A DNA stretch of 64,000 nt from Hydractinia symbiolongicarpus (lineage: Eukaryota > Cnidaria > Hydrozoa > Anthoathecata > Hydractiniidae): contig NC_079888.1 of NCBI RefSeq assembly GCF_029227915.1, positions 19,012,001-19,076,000 on the forward strand. Direction: 5' to 3'. The position numbers and the translations under genes were made by a program. A model generated the notes under the pieces. It had not been told where the DNA came from. It did not search any database and worked only from the letters and a program-made list of their open reading frames with translations. Shown piece after piece: positions 1 through 12,593 of the stretch; the stretch's first letter is position 1, and each line of letters begins with the position of its first letter.

Positions 1-92
1 TTGAGAGGGAAAAATATTGCAATGTGTATTATTGTACTCTAGGTGACAAGTAAACATCCATTTTATACAAAAATGTTCTGTTTTTGTTTTAG

Positions 93-3000
93 ATGTTCGA
101 CGCGTACAGCTCACAAGAGTTAAACACAGCGTTTAATTTTTATAAACAAAACAAGTTAATTAGTCGATACAGAATTGATGTTCCTCGCCGCAGATCCATA
201 CCAGTATCGACAATGACCTACAACTTGTCCAACACGTAAGTGTTTCGTGTGTTTTGTTTTATTATAATGGTTTTTAATTTTAGGGGGCGTTAATATGGCA
301 GGGTTTCTCCTCAATTTTAAAAGGTTTTACCATAGATTACCCAAATTCCCTCTTGAAGTAGATTTTAAACAATTTCTACTCAATTTAAGTTTTACATCCT
401 GTCACCTCTCTTATTTTCAAAACACATAAAAATTCTACTTTTTCACAGTAATATAGTTTTTTCATTGCATGTGGCAATATGTTTTATAGTCTCCTTGAAT
501 ATTCTCCATTTTCTTGGAAAAATATTGTTTTGTTAAGGAAACACCGTCATCTTAATAATGTAAGGATAAAAATTCTCATAAAAAGTCTAAATACTCTCAA
601 ATTTGATTTACCAACCCGTATGACAGTCTTACCGCGCCCGAAGGGAAATTTTTTTTTATACCCTCAACGATGGAGAACATCTTACCTCACTATGTGCGTT
701 TTTTATCTCGTAGCAGGCGCGTAACATTTTACTGATAACTCTGAAGCGAAACGTATTCCGGTTCAAATTTCACTCCGTTGTTTTAATTTGACCAAAGTAA
801 AAGCGCATGTGCGTTAATCATATGGCCGGCGTTAAAGAAGGCTGCGGCCCGAAAATTTACTGCGGGCGTAGCGAAACGTTAATGTAAGAGCTAGCTTAGT
901 TAATGTTATTTTGTGTTTAATCATTTTTGCTTTAATTCAGCATGCTTTTATTGCCTATCATGTAACGTTGTGTCTTTGAGAGTAAAAAAATACACTAAAA
1001 AAATTATTTTATGAAGTTCGTGAAATAAAATAGTTAGGCCCTGGAAAAATCTACGTGCTCGCCCGTCTTTTTTATGCCGCTTTGCGTGCGTTTCGCTACT
1101 TGCGTAGCTAAGCTACCATTTTGCGTGGCAGACAGACAGACTTATACGGGTATTATAATATAGACTAGTCGTTGGCCCGTGGAAAAATCCACGGGGTCGC
1201 CCTCCCTTTATATATCACATTTCGTATTTCCGTTACGGGACGCGGTAACTCTTTTGAACACACAGAATACAGCTATTATTATAGAGATATTAGTGGAGAT
1301 TTATAAATAAAGTTTGATTAAGCTTTCAACAATGCCCGTTTTTTGTGCTCATGTGTACATCTGTAAAATGGAATTTTCTGAAGATGAGTATGTGCAAGTA
1401 TAATAACAATAAAACGATAACCAAACAGCTCTGCATTAAAAGGTTCTCCTACGTTGGTGTTTTCATACGAAATCGAATTTTTTTCTTAGGTATTACCGAT
1501 TCTTTGAACCAATAATGCCTCTCCGTATATACCAACTCGCTAGAAGCATGTACGTTCAACTTCGCGATGGAAAAGCGCATACAAACATTTCAAAAGAACA
1601 AGATATTTTGAAATCACAAACAGTTGCTGCACCAGGAACCTGCGCTCTTAATTTTGGACAAATCACCGGAGGGCATGTGGCTTATTTAACAAGTGCGCTG
1701 ACGAATGATAAGGTGCGTTTGTTTGTTTTGTTTTGCTTTGTTTTGTAACGTTTTGTTTTGTAACGCTTATTCGTTTACTCGATTTTTGGTTGGTTTATTT
1801 GTTTGTTTACTTACTTTCTTGTGATTTTTTTGTTTGCTTATTTGTTTACTTGTTTTTGTTTACTGTTTTTTTATTTGCTTGAGTTTTTTGTTTGTTTGCC
1901 TGCTTATGTATGTATCTTTGTTTGCTTACTTGATTTGTTTGTTTGTGTTTACTTGTTTATTTTTAAGTGATAGCTCACGAACTTAAGCATATGTCTACAC
2001 TATTGTACAAAATGTATATAGACTTCAATTGGTCCCTTCGCCCCAGCTTCAAGGTTGAATGTTTGAAGCCCACTCATTGTTTTGACCTGAACACGGGCTA
2101 TGGGAAAGAAAGGACGGCGGAATAAGCCAAGTACTTGTCCACTAATTTTTGTTCAAAATTGTAATTTTTGCTAGATGTCTTTTTTTCTGCATAAAGCCTT
2201 TTATTCCTTTTTTTTACAGGCGACTGTTGAGTTCATTCTTCCTGACGAAATGACGAAGTGCGATGAGAATCACATGAAGAAGTTACAACAGGGAAACTTG
2301 AACTTCCAAAGTTTAGTTTTCGAACAGCGAGTGAGAAGAGGGGAATCGTTAGTAAATTCGCGCATGTCGCTAACTGGTAACCTTGATGATAACGCGAGTA
2401 CACTTGGTAACACTCGTACTTTGACTACTAGAAAATCCTTCGATAGCATTACTGGTAAAACTCAGGCTACCGATTGTGAATCTGCCGAAAGTCGTAACGC
2501 AGCTAAAAGTGTGTGTAGAGAAACCTTTAACACTGGTAGCGAGTCTGACAAAAATCGAAACACTGTTGATAGTGTGTGCAGTAACGTTAACAGTGAACAT
2601 AGCGAGGGTGGTATTTTCGGTAACATTGAACGTAAAAAGAGTAACGACGATGTGGCCAAAAGTAGCAGTATTAGTAAAGCTATTGATGACGGAAAGCTAG
2701 AGCGCGAGGAATCTTTGGTGGTGAACTCCTCAATTATTCCCGAAGTTGAGACAGACGTTAAAAGTGTATGTAGAAACCAAACAGAAGGTTTTTCTAACAA
2801 ACGACGTAACTCGCTAAACAGAGGTGTTTCACCGCCTCGAAAAATTATTAAAAAGGGATCTTTTACGGAGGAAAGCACTTTGAAACTAGGTAATAAACGA
2901 AACAAGACGAGTGAGCAGAAAAAGCACGGAACAATTTTCGCGTCAATAAGTACTGCCACTACTTCTTGTTCTTACAAAGAAACGCCGAAGGACGTTTCTC

Positions 3001-6000
3001 CAAAGCAAAAACAGCAGCAGAGACTTACGTGTCGATTTAGCGACAGAGAAAACGAATTTCGCTATAGCACGGACAGTGCAAAGAAAGTGAGGACACTCAG
3101 CGACAGGTTAGATCTGTTAAAAGAAAAAAAAATGCACGCGTCTCGCACTGCGTTGACGATGCACCGTTCCATAAATAACAAACAACTTGTACCCACTAAC
3201 GCAATGAACACGCATGACGCCCTGATAATCAACCCCATGCGCGTCGAGTACCACGTCAGATCATCGCCATTTCGTACAGCATTTACGAAATTAAAACATC
3301 ATTCAAGTGACGCATGGAAAAGGCTGCGCGTGCAGGAGGATAGTACATGCGCAATGGAAACACTCTCCATATCAGAGTATTGTACAATTTTGAAAGAAGA
3401 TTTAAAGTATAGTGCAAAACTAGTCGATACGCACGTAGTTATTATTGATAAAGTAGGTGCAGCGCAAACGATTGGGATTAAACTGAAAGATTTTAAGGTA
3501 GGTTTATGTCAGTTGTCATTTGCTGTTAAAGTTTCTCTAACAAAATATACGCTCCTTGGAAAGGGTTAAAACAGAAACTGGGAAATCATAGGACCATGTG
3601 ACTTAAGATTATGCGATCTAAAGGCGCTGTAGCGTTACATCTTAATTTGTCCAACGCATGCTTTAAAATAATGTATATATTAAGGTTACTGTAAAGGAAA
3701 AAACTCACTTGATGAGTAGTCTCAGAAAAACCCTTATATTTTATCAATACTTTTACATTTTTTTTAATTTTTTTTTTGTTTCTGAATGTTTGATGAAAGA
3801 CTTTTTTGATGGTGTTATTTTCGTAAGATGTTAATGTTCCAAAAAGAAAATATAATGAATTAAACACACACCATTTTTTTTTCACCGTACGTTTTAAAAT
3901 GGCTTCTTTTTCCGAACGCGTGGTCGCAGACGTCTCGTTTTTAAACTATTACATCCAGCATAAATTAAATTCAAAAAGGTTCCCGGGTTTTTTTTTTGTA
4001 ATAACGTCGTTATGAAATTATTTGTAATTATATATAATCATTCAAAAAAATGCATATTTTTTTCTTTCTGTCGTCATAATTCGCTAATCAGTAATTTATA
4101 CAAAAAAATCCGGGAACCTTTTGTGCATAATTTATTCAGCTTTCCTTTACCAAAAATTTCAATGAGCCAATAGGAAGCTTTCGGAAAAAGAGACCACAAA
4201 CGTAAATTTACTAACGAGTTATTTGTTTTTAAAGATTTTCGTAGGTGTTTTGAAAATGTGTGAACTGAGTATGCAGAAAGATGATAGAAGTGTGAACTTT
4301 TTCTTTATGCTAAATATGCGTGCACGCGTTCAGAATTATTAACAGACAGAAGTCAGGGTTACAAGAGAAAGCTTATATGCATACTCCTTAGCTTTGATTT
4401 TTTTTAATGATTTTTTATATGACAACATTTATATATATATATCGATGGTGAAAGTAAACTATCTAAAAAATATTATTATGCATATATTTATACGGTAGTT
4501 TCATATCATGTATAATGTTTACAAAAAATATGCGTAACTCATTTTGCACATATTTTCTCGAAGGTGTGAAGGATATAACACCTCTGAAAAGGCTCTTTCC
4601 AGAAAAAAGGGATGTTCCAAATATTTTCATGGAATATAAAATATGTCATTCGAAAGAGAATTTTTTTTTCTATATGTCATGAATTTTTTGCAAAAAACCT
4701 AAAAAAAAAAAATTGTTTCCTTTACAGTAACCTTAAGAGATATTTATTATTTAGTGGCACGTTCTTTTAGGTCATCTTCTCAGACATCGATATCGAGGTA
4801 TTACAGAACTGGCATATGCATTTACAGACACTGGTCAATTTTCGAATGGTAGGCTTAAATATAAACATTGGATTACGAGAAGTTACTACAGTCGTACGAC
4901 AATGTATTTCTGTTTTTGTTCTGTTTTTACTGCTTTATACTGACCCTCACACAGTGAAATTTTAAATTCATAACTGTTCTGCTTTAGCTGTATCATGTTG
5001 GTCACTACGATGAACGTCTTGTCACTGCAGCGTATTATCCTGTATGGTGCTATAGAGCTCCTCAGGTTTGTATGAGTGTTAACATTAAACGGAAACGCTT
5101 GGATTCTGGTTATTGAAAGTATTATGAGCAGTAGGGTTTATTTTGCTCCTATTGTATCTGAGCACCACAAGTACCAAGTGCATTATTGTCTCCAGATATA
5201 CCACTTTAGGAGTTTGCTATTTCAACGCTCAACGTACCATGTTCATTATTGTCTTTAGATATGCCACTTTAGGAATTTGCTTTTTCAAGTTTTCAAATTT
5301 TATGTTTTTTCGTCTTGAAATTCTTGAGGAATCTATTAACTCCAGGTTAGAAGTAATTTCGAATCCACAGAGAAGAAACAACCTAACGTCAGCGAGATCT
5401 CAGCTGTTCAGTCTAAAGCAACAGATGCTGAGAACAAGAATACCGAGGGTGATGAAAAGACGGGCAACACTAGCACAAAAGGAAATCAGGATTCATCAAG
5501 TTGTGTACAAGATACTTCAAGTAGTACGCAAGCCATTGTCACTGGTGGCTCACAAGAAAATGCTTCAAGTAGTGCGCAAGACACTGCAGTGACTGTCGCA
5601 AAAAAAGACGCATTATTCAGTACGGAGGACATTGCGGTGGGCGAAACTCAGGAGACTGCATGGGGTAGTAAGCAGAACACAGAATCGCTGGAGGTTTTAG
5701 AGAGTGGAACCTCTCATTTAAGTGCAAAAACAGATGATCCAAACGCAAGTGATGGTGCAAAAGTGGACCAAGCATCTGTGTACGACTTAATGAGTTTTGT
5801 TTTCGAGTATTTGCTAGTACTGAAGTTCAAGTGTAAAACTTGTGAAAGCTTTTGTTATGACGGTTACTAATTACTAGGTTCTCTGTGAAAAAAATAAGAC
5901 CTCATGGAAATATTGAGATAAAATCACTAGATCCATGTTATGCACTGTAATTAAACAGTGTGTTTGTAGTGGATGCAGTAAACAGACACGTACCCTGGTT

Positions 6001-7894
6001 GCTTAACTATCTTAATTAAATAAAGCATTTAATTCACAAGTCTCTTGATCTCGAATTTTTTTTTGCCACTGTAAATATTATTAAAAGTTGGAGATTGATA
6101 AAGTCCATTGCGTTTGAGAGCTTTAATTAGTTCTTCTGTCTCGTCTTTCAATGACATTTTTTTATGTGCAGGAGTTACAAGTTAACAAAAGTGAGACCAT
6201 GGTTGAAACTGAACGGTGAATTAAACAGTCTCCTCTTAAAACGCTTTCAAGAAGTCGTACTGACGTATGTGATGATTAATCCGGGTGTGAAAGAGGTAAG
6301 ATGTGGCCATGAATTCGGTTGTTGTTACCTGACCTTTGTGTTGTAGTCCGGCCATCGTGCTGTTGTCCGGTCGTCATTATGCGGTTCTGGTCATTATTTG
6401 GTTGTCCGGTCATTGTGCTGTTTTCCAGTCATTGTGTGATTACCTGACCTTTATGTTGATATTCAGTCATTGTGTTGTTGTCCGGTCATTGTGTTGTTGT
6501 CGGGTCATTGTGTTGGTCCGTTTATTGTGTAGTTGTCTGGTCATTGTGTTATAGTCCGGTCGTTGTGTTTCTGTCTAGGTATTGTGTGTTTTTTAATCAT
6601 TATCTTCTTGCCAGGTCTTGTTTTTAGGGAGATTTTTGTGCAGTTGGTTGCTTGATCGTCCCTAGTCACAAACCTCTCGTCACTAACATTTTTCATGTTT
6701 GTTTTATTTATTGGTTCCCTATTTTTATTTCAAGCTTATCATTTTGTTTGTCGAACAGCCTTAAGTTAAATGGTCTTTTTTTTACTCTTTTTTTCTTTTT
6801 ATTGTAGTCGCAGATTGTAAAGAACTTCTGTCTTATCTTGAAGCCGTGTGCTGTGAAGTCAATACTGAAAGTAAGTATCTTGCTTTCACGGTTAAGCCAC
6901 TAAGACCTCGCCATTAACTCTCGCGATCAACACTCGTCATACACCTCGCATTTTAGATCTCTACATTAAGCCTCACTATTAAACCTCGCCGTTTAGATGT
7001 CACCTTTTTAGACGCCGCCTTTTTAGATGTCGCCAGGAAACATCGTTATTGATATTATAAACAACATCGAGCCTTAAATTTTGTGTTACTTAAGAAAATC
7101 GTGTAAATCTCTCCATTAATTCTCACTAAACTCATTAATCCCCCGCAATTTACAACTCGCCCAGCAAGCCTCGCCCACTTCACGTCTTCGCTGTAAAGTC
7201 TTGCGAAGAATTCAACATGTTTTTTGTGATTACTAACACCAAGTTGTTGTTTAGCAAATAAAGTTGTGTCCTCTCTTCCTAATCTTTGATGATTGCGGTG
7301 TGATTTGTGAGACGAAGAATATTACTTTTTATTTAGTTTCTCGAGATAAATGGCACCGTGCGAAAACACTATCAACAAAAACACAAAACTACACTCTTTA
7401 GTACGTTAGAACAGCCCTATGGTAAGTTTTTCCATCACTGTTTTTGTGCTTGTTTTGTTTAAGCTAAGAGGATAAAATAAGTTAAAGAGTATTTCGATGG
7501 TAAATCCGCCCACAATATGAAAGGCTAATACCTACTTTTCTTTTTATAAGAACATGATATATAAGAACATTTAACTTTAGATTTGCTTAAAAATCATGCG
7601 GCAAGATTAAGCAGAGTTTCTTTTTTTCTTTTTTAAACATAAGAGTGGAACATTCCAATAAAAAAACGACCGTTAGTGAAGTTCTCAAAGATACATAGCC
7701 AGATTAATATTAGTCAATGAAAAACTTTTAGCCAGGTGAAGCAATAAAGCTGTCCTCATTTTGATTACGTGTTTATTTAAATCTACTGAAATAATGTTTT
7801 TTTGTTTTTTAAAGGTACGTCATTTGATGACTGTGAAACATACTACTTGCCCACGAAATGTGCGTTGCTCAACATGATGGATATGAACAGATAA
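93..7894 (+). CDS. GTF3C1: General transcription factor IIIC subunit 1 (TFIIIC220-like), C-terminal part, 5' incomplete
   Basis: GTF3C1 is the largest TFIIIC subunit and binds the B-box of tRNA genes for RNA polymerase III in the nucleus. Exons in agreeing phase are 93-235, 1490-1712, 2220-3497, 4771-4848, 4988-5065, 5346-5806, 6172-6295, 6808-6870, 7337-7421 and 7815-7894 (stop). The first is preceded by an acceptor (ttttag), so the gene continues upstream of the window. The family call rests on the end: RPWLKLNGELN, VMINPGVKES, ILKPCAVKSILKFLE and TTLFST match the layout of the animal GTF3C1 C-terminus as I remember it. The 426-codon exon 3 is Ser/Asn/Lys-rich and probably disordered; exon 6 is also low-complexity. 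The protein ends shortly after the last conserved block. The exon 6 donor (ga|gtattt) is weak and was chosen by phase. A different large nuclear protein is possible but less likely. Confidence 0.7.
1031..1164 (-). mobile_element. Helitron-like mini-element, degenerate copy
   Basis: Read on the minus strand it starts TCTATATTATAATACCCGTA followed by a gtctgtctgtc tract, like the other copies in this window. Its far end (ggccctggaaaaatc) is a degenerate form of the terminal hairpin. It lies in the first intron of the GTF3C1-like gene and directly abuts a second copy. Confidence 0.45.
1165..1285 (-). mobile_element. Helitron-like mini-element
   Basis: On the minus strand it begins TCTATAATAATAG and ends with an 8-bp-stem hairpin (CCCGTGGA-tttt-TCCACGGG), a short spacer and CTAG followed by T. 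This is the end structure expected of a non-autonomous Helitron: 5' TC, and a 3' hairpin before CTRR. It is arranged head-to-tail with the preceding copy. Confidence 0.5.
1713..1965 (+). repeat. T/G-rich degenerate microsatellite
   Basis: An irregular array of tttgtttg, ttttgtttgct and acttgttt words begins directly at the donor of exon 2 of the GTF3C1-like gene. It has no coding character. Confidence 0.6.
3681..4735. mobile_element. MITE-like element with about 21-bp terminal inverted repeats, filling an intron
   Basis: TTAAGGTTACTGTAAAGGAA at the left end recurs inverted at the right end (tttcctttacagtaaccttaa). The element takes up most of the intron between exons 3 and 4 of the GTF3C1-like gene. 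It shows no transposase and its interior is very A/T-rich. The target-site duplication could not be settled by eye. Confidence 0.55.
3973..4122. repeat. Nested inverted repeat inside the 3681-4735 element
   Basis: aaaaggttcccgggtttttt on the left pairs with aaaaaatccgggaacctttt on the right, with about 100 A/T-rich bases between. It could be a second small MITE inserted in the first, or an inner arm of the larger element. Confidence 0.5.
6342..6600 (+). repeat. Degenerate minisatellite, unit about 22-24 bp
   Basis: Imperfect copies of a unit resembling ccggtcattgtgttgttgt follow the donor of the 6172-6295 exon. From about 6895 to 7210 the next intron has a looser run of cctcgccattaa-like words. 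Confidence 0.55.
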
Positions 7895-8017
7895 CGCTTG
7901 GAGTTTTTGTCGACGTCAGCATTAGTGGAGACAAGTTGACTAAACAAGACAAGCTTCGTTTAAAGTTTACGAAAAAACATTTTCCCTGCGTGTTGAGACT
8001 TTGTGTTTCAATAACAA

Positions 8018-8023
8018 AATAAA
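8018..8023 (+). promoter_or_regulatory. Polyadenylation signal AATAAA of the GTF3C1-like gene
   Basis: A canonical AATAAA lies 124 bases after the stop codon of the GTF3C1-like reading frame and is followed by T-rich sequence. It gives a short 3' UTR. Confidence 0.55.
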
Positions 8024-8280
8024 CTTTTATTTTTTTCCCGTTTCTTAAAACATCTCGCGTGACTTGAAGAGAATTACGTAATTGTTTTCCACTTCAGGTT
8101 TTAATGAGAAGACCTCACAGGCTGGTTTCCGATTGCGTAAAACGAACATGTATATTATATTTCGTGTTTTGCACACAGTGTTGCAAACGTAGACAGTCTT
8201 AATGTAAACATCATTTTAAGGTAAAGTTGAGATTTCACCAGTCTTTTGATTGGACGCACTGAACGTAATGTTTCCGTTTG

Positions 8281-8655
8281 TCCACATTTGTATTAATAAT
8301 GTGGGTAGTCTGACCACACTTGTACTATAGAATGTGGGTATAGTTTGATCACACTTGCACTATAAAATGTGGGTAGTTTGACCACAGTTGTACTAATAAT
8401 GTGGGTAGTCTGACCACACTTGTACTATAGAATGTGGGTATAGTTTGATCACGATTGCACTATAAAATGTGGGTAGTTTGACCACACTTGTACTAATAAT
8501 GTGGGTAGTCTGACCACACTTGTACTATAGAATGTGGGTATAGTTTGATCACGATTGCACTATAAAATGTAGGTAGTCTGATCACACTTCTATTATAAAA
8601 TGTGGTTCGTTTGACCACACTTGTACTATACAATGTGGGTAGTTTGACCACGCCT
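8281..8655 (+). repeat. Minisatellite with 100-bp higher-order period
   Basis: Units of about 33 bp (atgtgggtagtttgaccaca type) alternate in three variants. The block starting gtgggtagtctgaccacact recurs at 8301, 8401 and 8501, exactly 100 bp apart, then degenerates. The array begins about 260 bp beyond the GTF3C1-like polyadenylation signal. Confidence 0.8.
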
Positions 8656-9986
8656 TATTTACAAGTGTGTGTAGTGTAAACTCAAGAAAAACGATGTAAC
8701 AAAACGTTGATTTCAATCTGCTAAATAACCAAAAATTTCTCCCTAAAATTGCCCTTCCTGGTTCATTCTCTTTTTCTTCTTTAAAAAACGTCCAACCCTC
8801 CCATATGAAAGACTTGAAAGTACCTACCCGCTCTTCATTTCCTCAAGGTTTGTTAAGATCTCCTAATCTAAAAAACGGTCCTAAAATCTTCTAAAATTGA
8901 AAAATTTATAGATGTGGCCAGCAAGCAGTTCCTTTGTAATAACAATTTTTAATGCATTTTGTATCATTTTGTTATAATCAACCTCCTTCCCAGGAATCTT
9001 CCTCGCCTATTCAGTGTAGTAAAAATATTTAGCAGAAAAAAGATCAGTGAAAAGTTTTACTCGACTGAAATATTAACCAATTTCCACTCTTTTTACCAAC
9101 TAAATTTTGAAAAAAAGCTATTTGAAACTATTTTTTGGTCAAGGCAAGCACGGCCTGAAAAATATTTGTACACGAAAATAAATTATAAAATACAATGAAA
9201 AAAAAAATTCAATAAAACGTTCTGGTCGATAAAATATTATTCTCCAAATTGAACTTTTGTTGTTTTTTTCTTCACAAAACAAAATTTAATAATGGAAATT
9301 AAACTTATATTACATCTGCTTACATTTTTTCTCTTTTATTCTCATCTCTGTTTTAAAAAAAAACAAGACGTATGATATACGCAAACAACCTCGCCAAAAA
9401 GTGTATAAAAAGCTGAAGTTAGACACGACATATTTTGCTATTCGGATAGGCAATAATATTGATAGAAAATTTCTCGAAATTTCAATTTTCGTTAGGTCAG
9501 TCTGTAAACACGTCATCGCGGGCGAGATAGTAAAAAGAAAAAAAAAGAAAAAATAGTTACCAAGATGAGATTCGAACACACGACTACTCCCGTGTCGGTG
9601 CTCAGAGAGGCAAAAATTTCCATTCTTGTAGGACACATTTGCGTTTAAGCTCACGAGCTTGTAACAATCCCGCTCTTCAGTCTAATATGTTACGCAACAA
9701 CACGAAGTTCAAACAATTTGTAATTTGATCGTCTAAAACGCAGAAAGCTCACATTTCACTTATCGCTCGGTTACTTAAAAAAAACATTGCACAACAAATC
9801 AGTATTTTACTTAGAAAAACCACCGCTACTTGCTTTTAACCCCCACTGAATTAAAATACACGTTTTTTCTTAGCCGCAGCCTCCAATTTGCTCCCTAAAA
9901 CTAGAGAACTTCTTGGCAACTCTTCTCAGGCTTATAATAAAGATGCAATAAGTAACTACAGAGACACAGACATAATCGAATAGACT
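8656..9986. other. Intergenic, no gene seen
   Basis: A/T-rich sequence with only short unsupported reading frames. Around 9555-9610 a minus-strand B-box-like stretch (gttcgaatctc) hints at a decayed tRNA-derived repeat, too weak to call. Confidence 0.5.
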
Positions 9987-10260
9987 TTGGTAGCGACCGA
10001 CTGATAGAGCGTTCACTTCCAGTGCGGGAGGTCTTTGGTTCAAACCCCGGCTGAGTCATGCCAGAGATTAAAAAGTGTGATCTATCCTTTCTGCTTAGCG
10101 CTCAGCATGAGAATAGGATTGATATCTTAGGCGGTTGTCTAGTTGAGCGATTGCTGTGCTTGCACGACTTTCGTAGCTCAAATGGGAGCTTTAAATGCGC
10201 TAGGACCCCCTGTTGATAGCAGTACCAGTAGGAACTAAAGGCTCTCCTGGGTTAATAATT
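9987..10260 (+). mobile_element. tRNA-derived SINE, family 1, copy A
   Basis: The head has tRNA-like internal promoter boxes: ggtagcgaccgactgatag as an A-box region and ggttcaaacccc as a B-box. The body contains tcctttctgcttagcgctca and tgcacgactttcgtagctca. The same body and head occur inverted at 20522-20771 and 44303-44586, which proves a dispersed family. A Helitron-like copy starts 5 bp after it. Confidence 0.8.
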
Positions 10261-10264
10261 TCAA

Positions 10265-10376
10265 TCTATATTATAATACCCGTATGCGTCTGTCTGTCTG
10301 TGTTTCACGCAAAATGGTAGCTTAGCTGCGCAATAGCGGAAGCACGCAATGAGGACGGGCGGGCCCGTGGATTCAA
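10265..10376 (+). mobile_element. Helitron-like mini-element, 3' end incomplete
   Basis: Starts TCTATATTATAATACCCGTA with the gtctgtctgtctg tract and contains the same middle as other copies (cacgcaaaatggtagctta). The terminal hairpin is cut after gcccgtggatt. Confidence 0.5.
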
Positions 10377-12534
10377 TACAAAAAAAATACTGAAAACGAA
10401 AAAAATATTTTCCGCGGGCTATATATTCAGTTCTCTTTCATGTATTTGTGTTTTTAATATACATTGCCATTGATATACACCTAGCGCTGGTGTTTCAAAA
10501 TAGCGTCGCAAAATTTACCGCCAAAATGTACCAAGATCGATATAAAAGTTACCAAGCTTCGTGTGTGGGAATTTACCCTCTCTCTTATTTACGAAATACT
10601 TTGAATAAAAACCTGAAGTGTTGTGTGTTTTCTTAGCTACGATGGTGTAATACAGCATTCATATTTCATGATTGTTTGTCTTGCGCCTGCAAGATAGTAA
10701 GATTTCGAAACGAAGGAAGTTGAAAATAAAACACAACGAAGGAGAGTGCGCAGTCACGTCTTCATGTTATTCGTGTTGCAACAACTTTGTTTTTTTATAA
10801 ACAATTTCATAGGAAAAGTTTTGAGATTAAGATCAGAATAAACACATTGCGTTATTATCTTTCGCACTATCAAAGTTTATATCAGAAGCAGATGTTTCAT
10901 TGCGTGGGAACACTTATTAATTTTGTAGTGGCAAAACAATTGCTGCCATGTTTCTCATCGTTTTCTGAGAGGAGCGTTGCTTAGCAACGTCACAAGAGAT
11001 ACCACATTTTTATTTTTCCGGTGGAAAGAAACTTATTTCATTTGCATAATTTACATAACGTTTTATTCCTCAATGCGCCCTATACAACAATCTCGCTTCA
11101 AGTTGCCCCTTACGTAATCGCCGTCTCAATAGCAGAAAAAAATCAAAATGTCCTTGGGACAATACTTCACAAATTATGTACGAGGAGTCATTATACATAA
11201 TATTATACATAACGAAACAAAGCAGCCCATAATCTTGTACCCGGAGCTCTTTAAGCTTTTAAGAAATATCTCTGAAAGTTTTTGGAACGAAAATAAAAGC
11301 CGGTCTATCTAAAAGTTGGCAAAGTGTGCGAGAAGGACTGCAAAGTACTGTGTATGGAATGCTATGCACGAATAAAATGATTTTTTTAAAAGAAAGTTAC
11401 TTGGTAATTTTTCAGCTGGAAGAAAGCTGGATAAGAAACAACCTTAGGTCTCTCATTAATGATTCTGTGCACATACTCGAATGTACTGACGTAAATCGGA
11501 GAAAAAATATATTGTGGAAACAACAAAACATGGTTTAATCAAATTAACTAAACTTAATGCTTTTTAAACCCCATTGAGCTTTTTCTCACCGTGCATCTTG
11601 GATCTCCTTAATAAACACTTCGTATTCAATGTTTCTTTACGAAGCCGTGCTGTCACCATATATCAACAGAAGGGTGCTGATAACGAGATTGCCAAGAGGT
11701 TTAATTTTTTTCAACAACGTGTGAAATATGCTTGTCAAAAGCAGAGCATTGTTTTCCAAAAGCACATTGCCACTATGATTATTTCTTCTTTCCAAGATGT
11801 AGTGTTATTATAAGGTGGGGTTTAATACAAAAAAATCTGTATTTTATTTAGAAATTATTTTGCGAGGCAACATATATACATAGGCAGTTCATTGATGGTG
11901 TAATACCAACGAGCAATATTTAGTGTCACAGAGGAGAAGAGCTGCGTCGGAAATAATAAACTGTGGGTGGAGATTTAATCACATCCTTACAAAAAATCAG
12001 ATTTTAAATTTACCTTTCAGTAAAGTACCACAAACCGAAACTTAACTAAAATAATCTAACTTTGTACGACAAGGCGATAATAATTAAATACCAACAACGA
12101 TTTGTACCTATCATATAAACCACAGATTTATCTCCTCCTTTCATTGTTGTTTGTTGACAAAATTGCTCTCATCTGACACGAATGATCGGTATGTCATTAA
12201 AACAAACACGATTTTGTAACGTCATGCAAATCAGTTGCGTAACAAAAGGCTATTATTACCAAACGAATAAGGCGAGAGTTTAATTCCCAAAACTGTTATT
12301 TATATTGCTCTTGCATTACGTTGTTGAAAAAATGGCAATTTAAAAGATCACTAGACCAACTAAAAATGGACAAAACTTTTTTTTTCCTTTTTAAGATATT
12401 TTTCTTTTTTATTGCACTCTTTTAATTCAAACATCATGAGGGGTAAAAAAAAGGCTTAAAGCAAAAATAATTAAAAATTTAGATGATTTAAATTGTATAA
12501 GATAAGGAACCTTTGGAACACATTTAAAAGCATC
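10377..12534. other. Intergenic, no gene seen
   Basis: Several 60-80-codon reading frames occur but none shows a domain, plausible splice pattern or codon bias. Nothing else was recognised. Confidence 0.5.
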
Positions 12535-12540
12535 TTTATT
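12535..12540 (-). promoter_or_regulatory. Polyadenylation signal of the C/EBP-like gene
   Basis: AATAAA on the minus strand, 371 bases after the stop codon of the bZIP gene. It is the first canonical signal noticed downstream, and sets the likely 3' UTR. Confidence 0.4.
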
Positions 12541-12593
12541 ACATTGCTAAACTTTTGGTATAAAAGGCAAAATATTAGTTAGTATTAAGTAAG

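Noticed and set aside
2462-2959. Antisense 165-codon frame over the GTF3C1-like exon 3
   Set aside because: It is the mirror of a low-complexity Ser-rich exon (Leu/Ser-rich in antisense), with no start context or homology.
8281-8655. CRISPR-like regular array
   Set aside because: The whole unit repeats with no unique spacers, and the setting is a eukaryotic genome. It is a minisatellite.
9555-9610. tRNA-like stretch on the minus strand
   Set aside because: A B-box-like motif is present but no acceptor or anticodon stem pairs properly.
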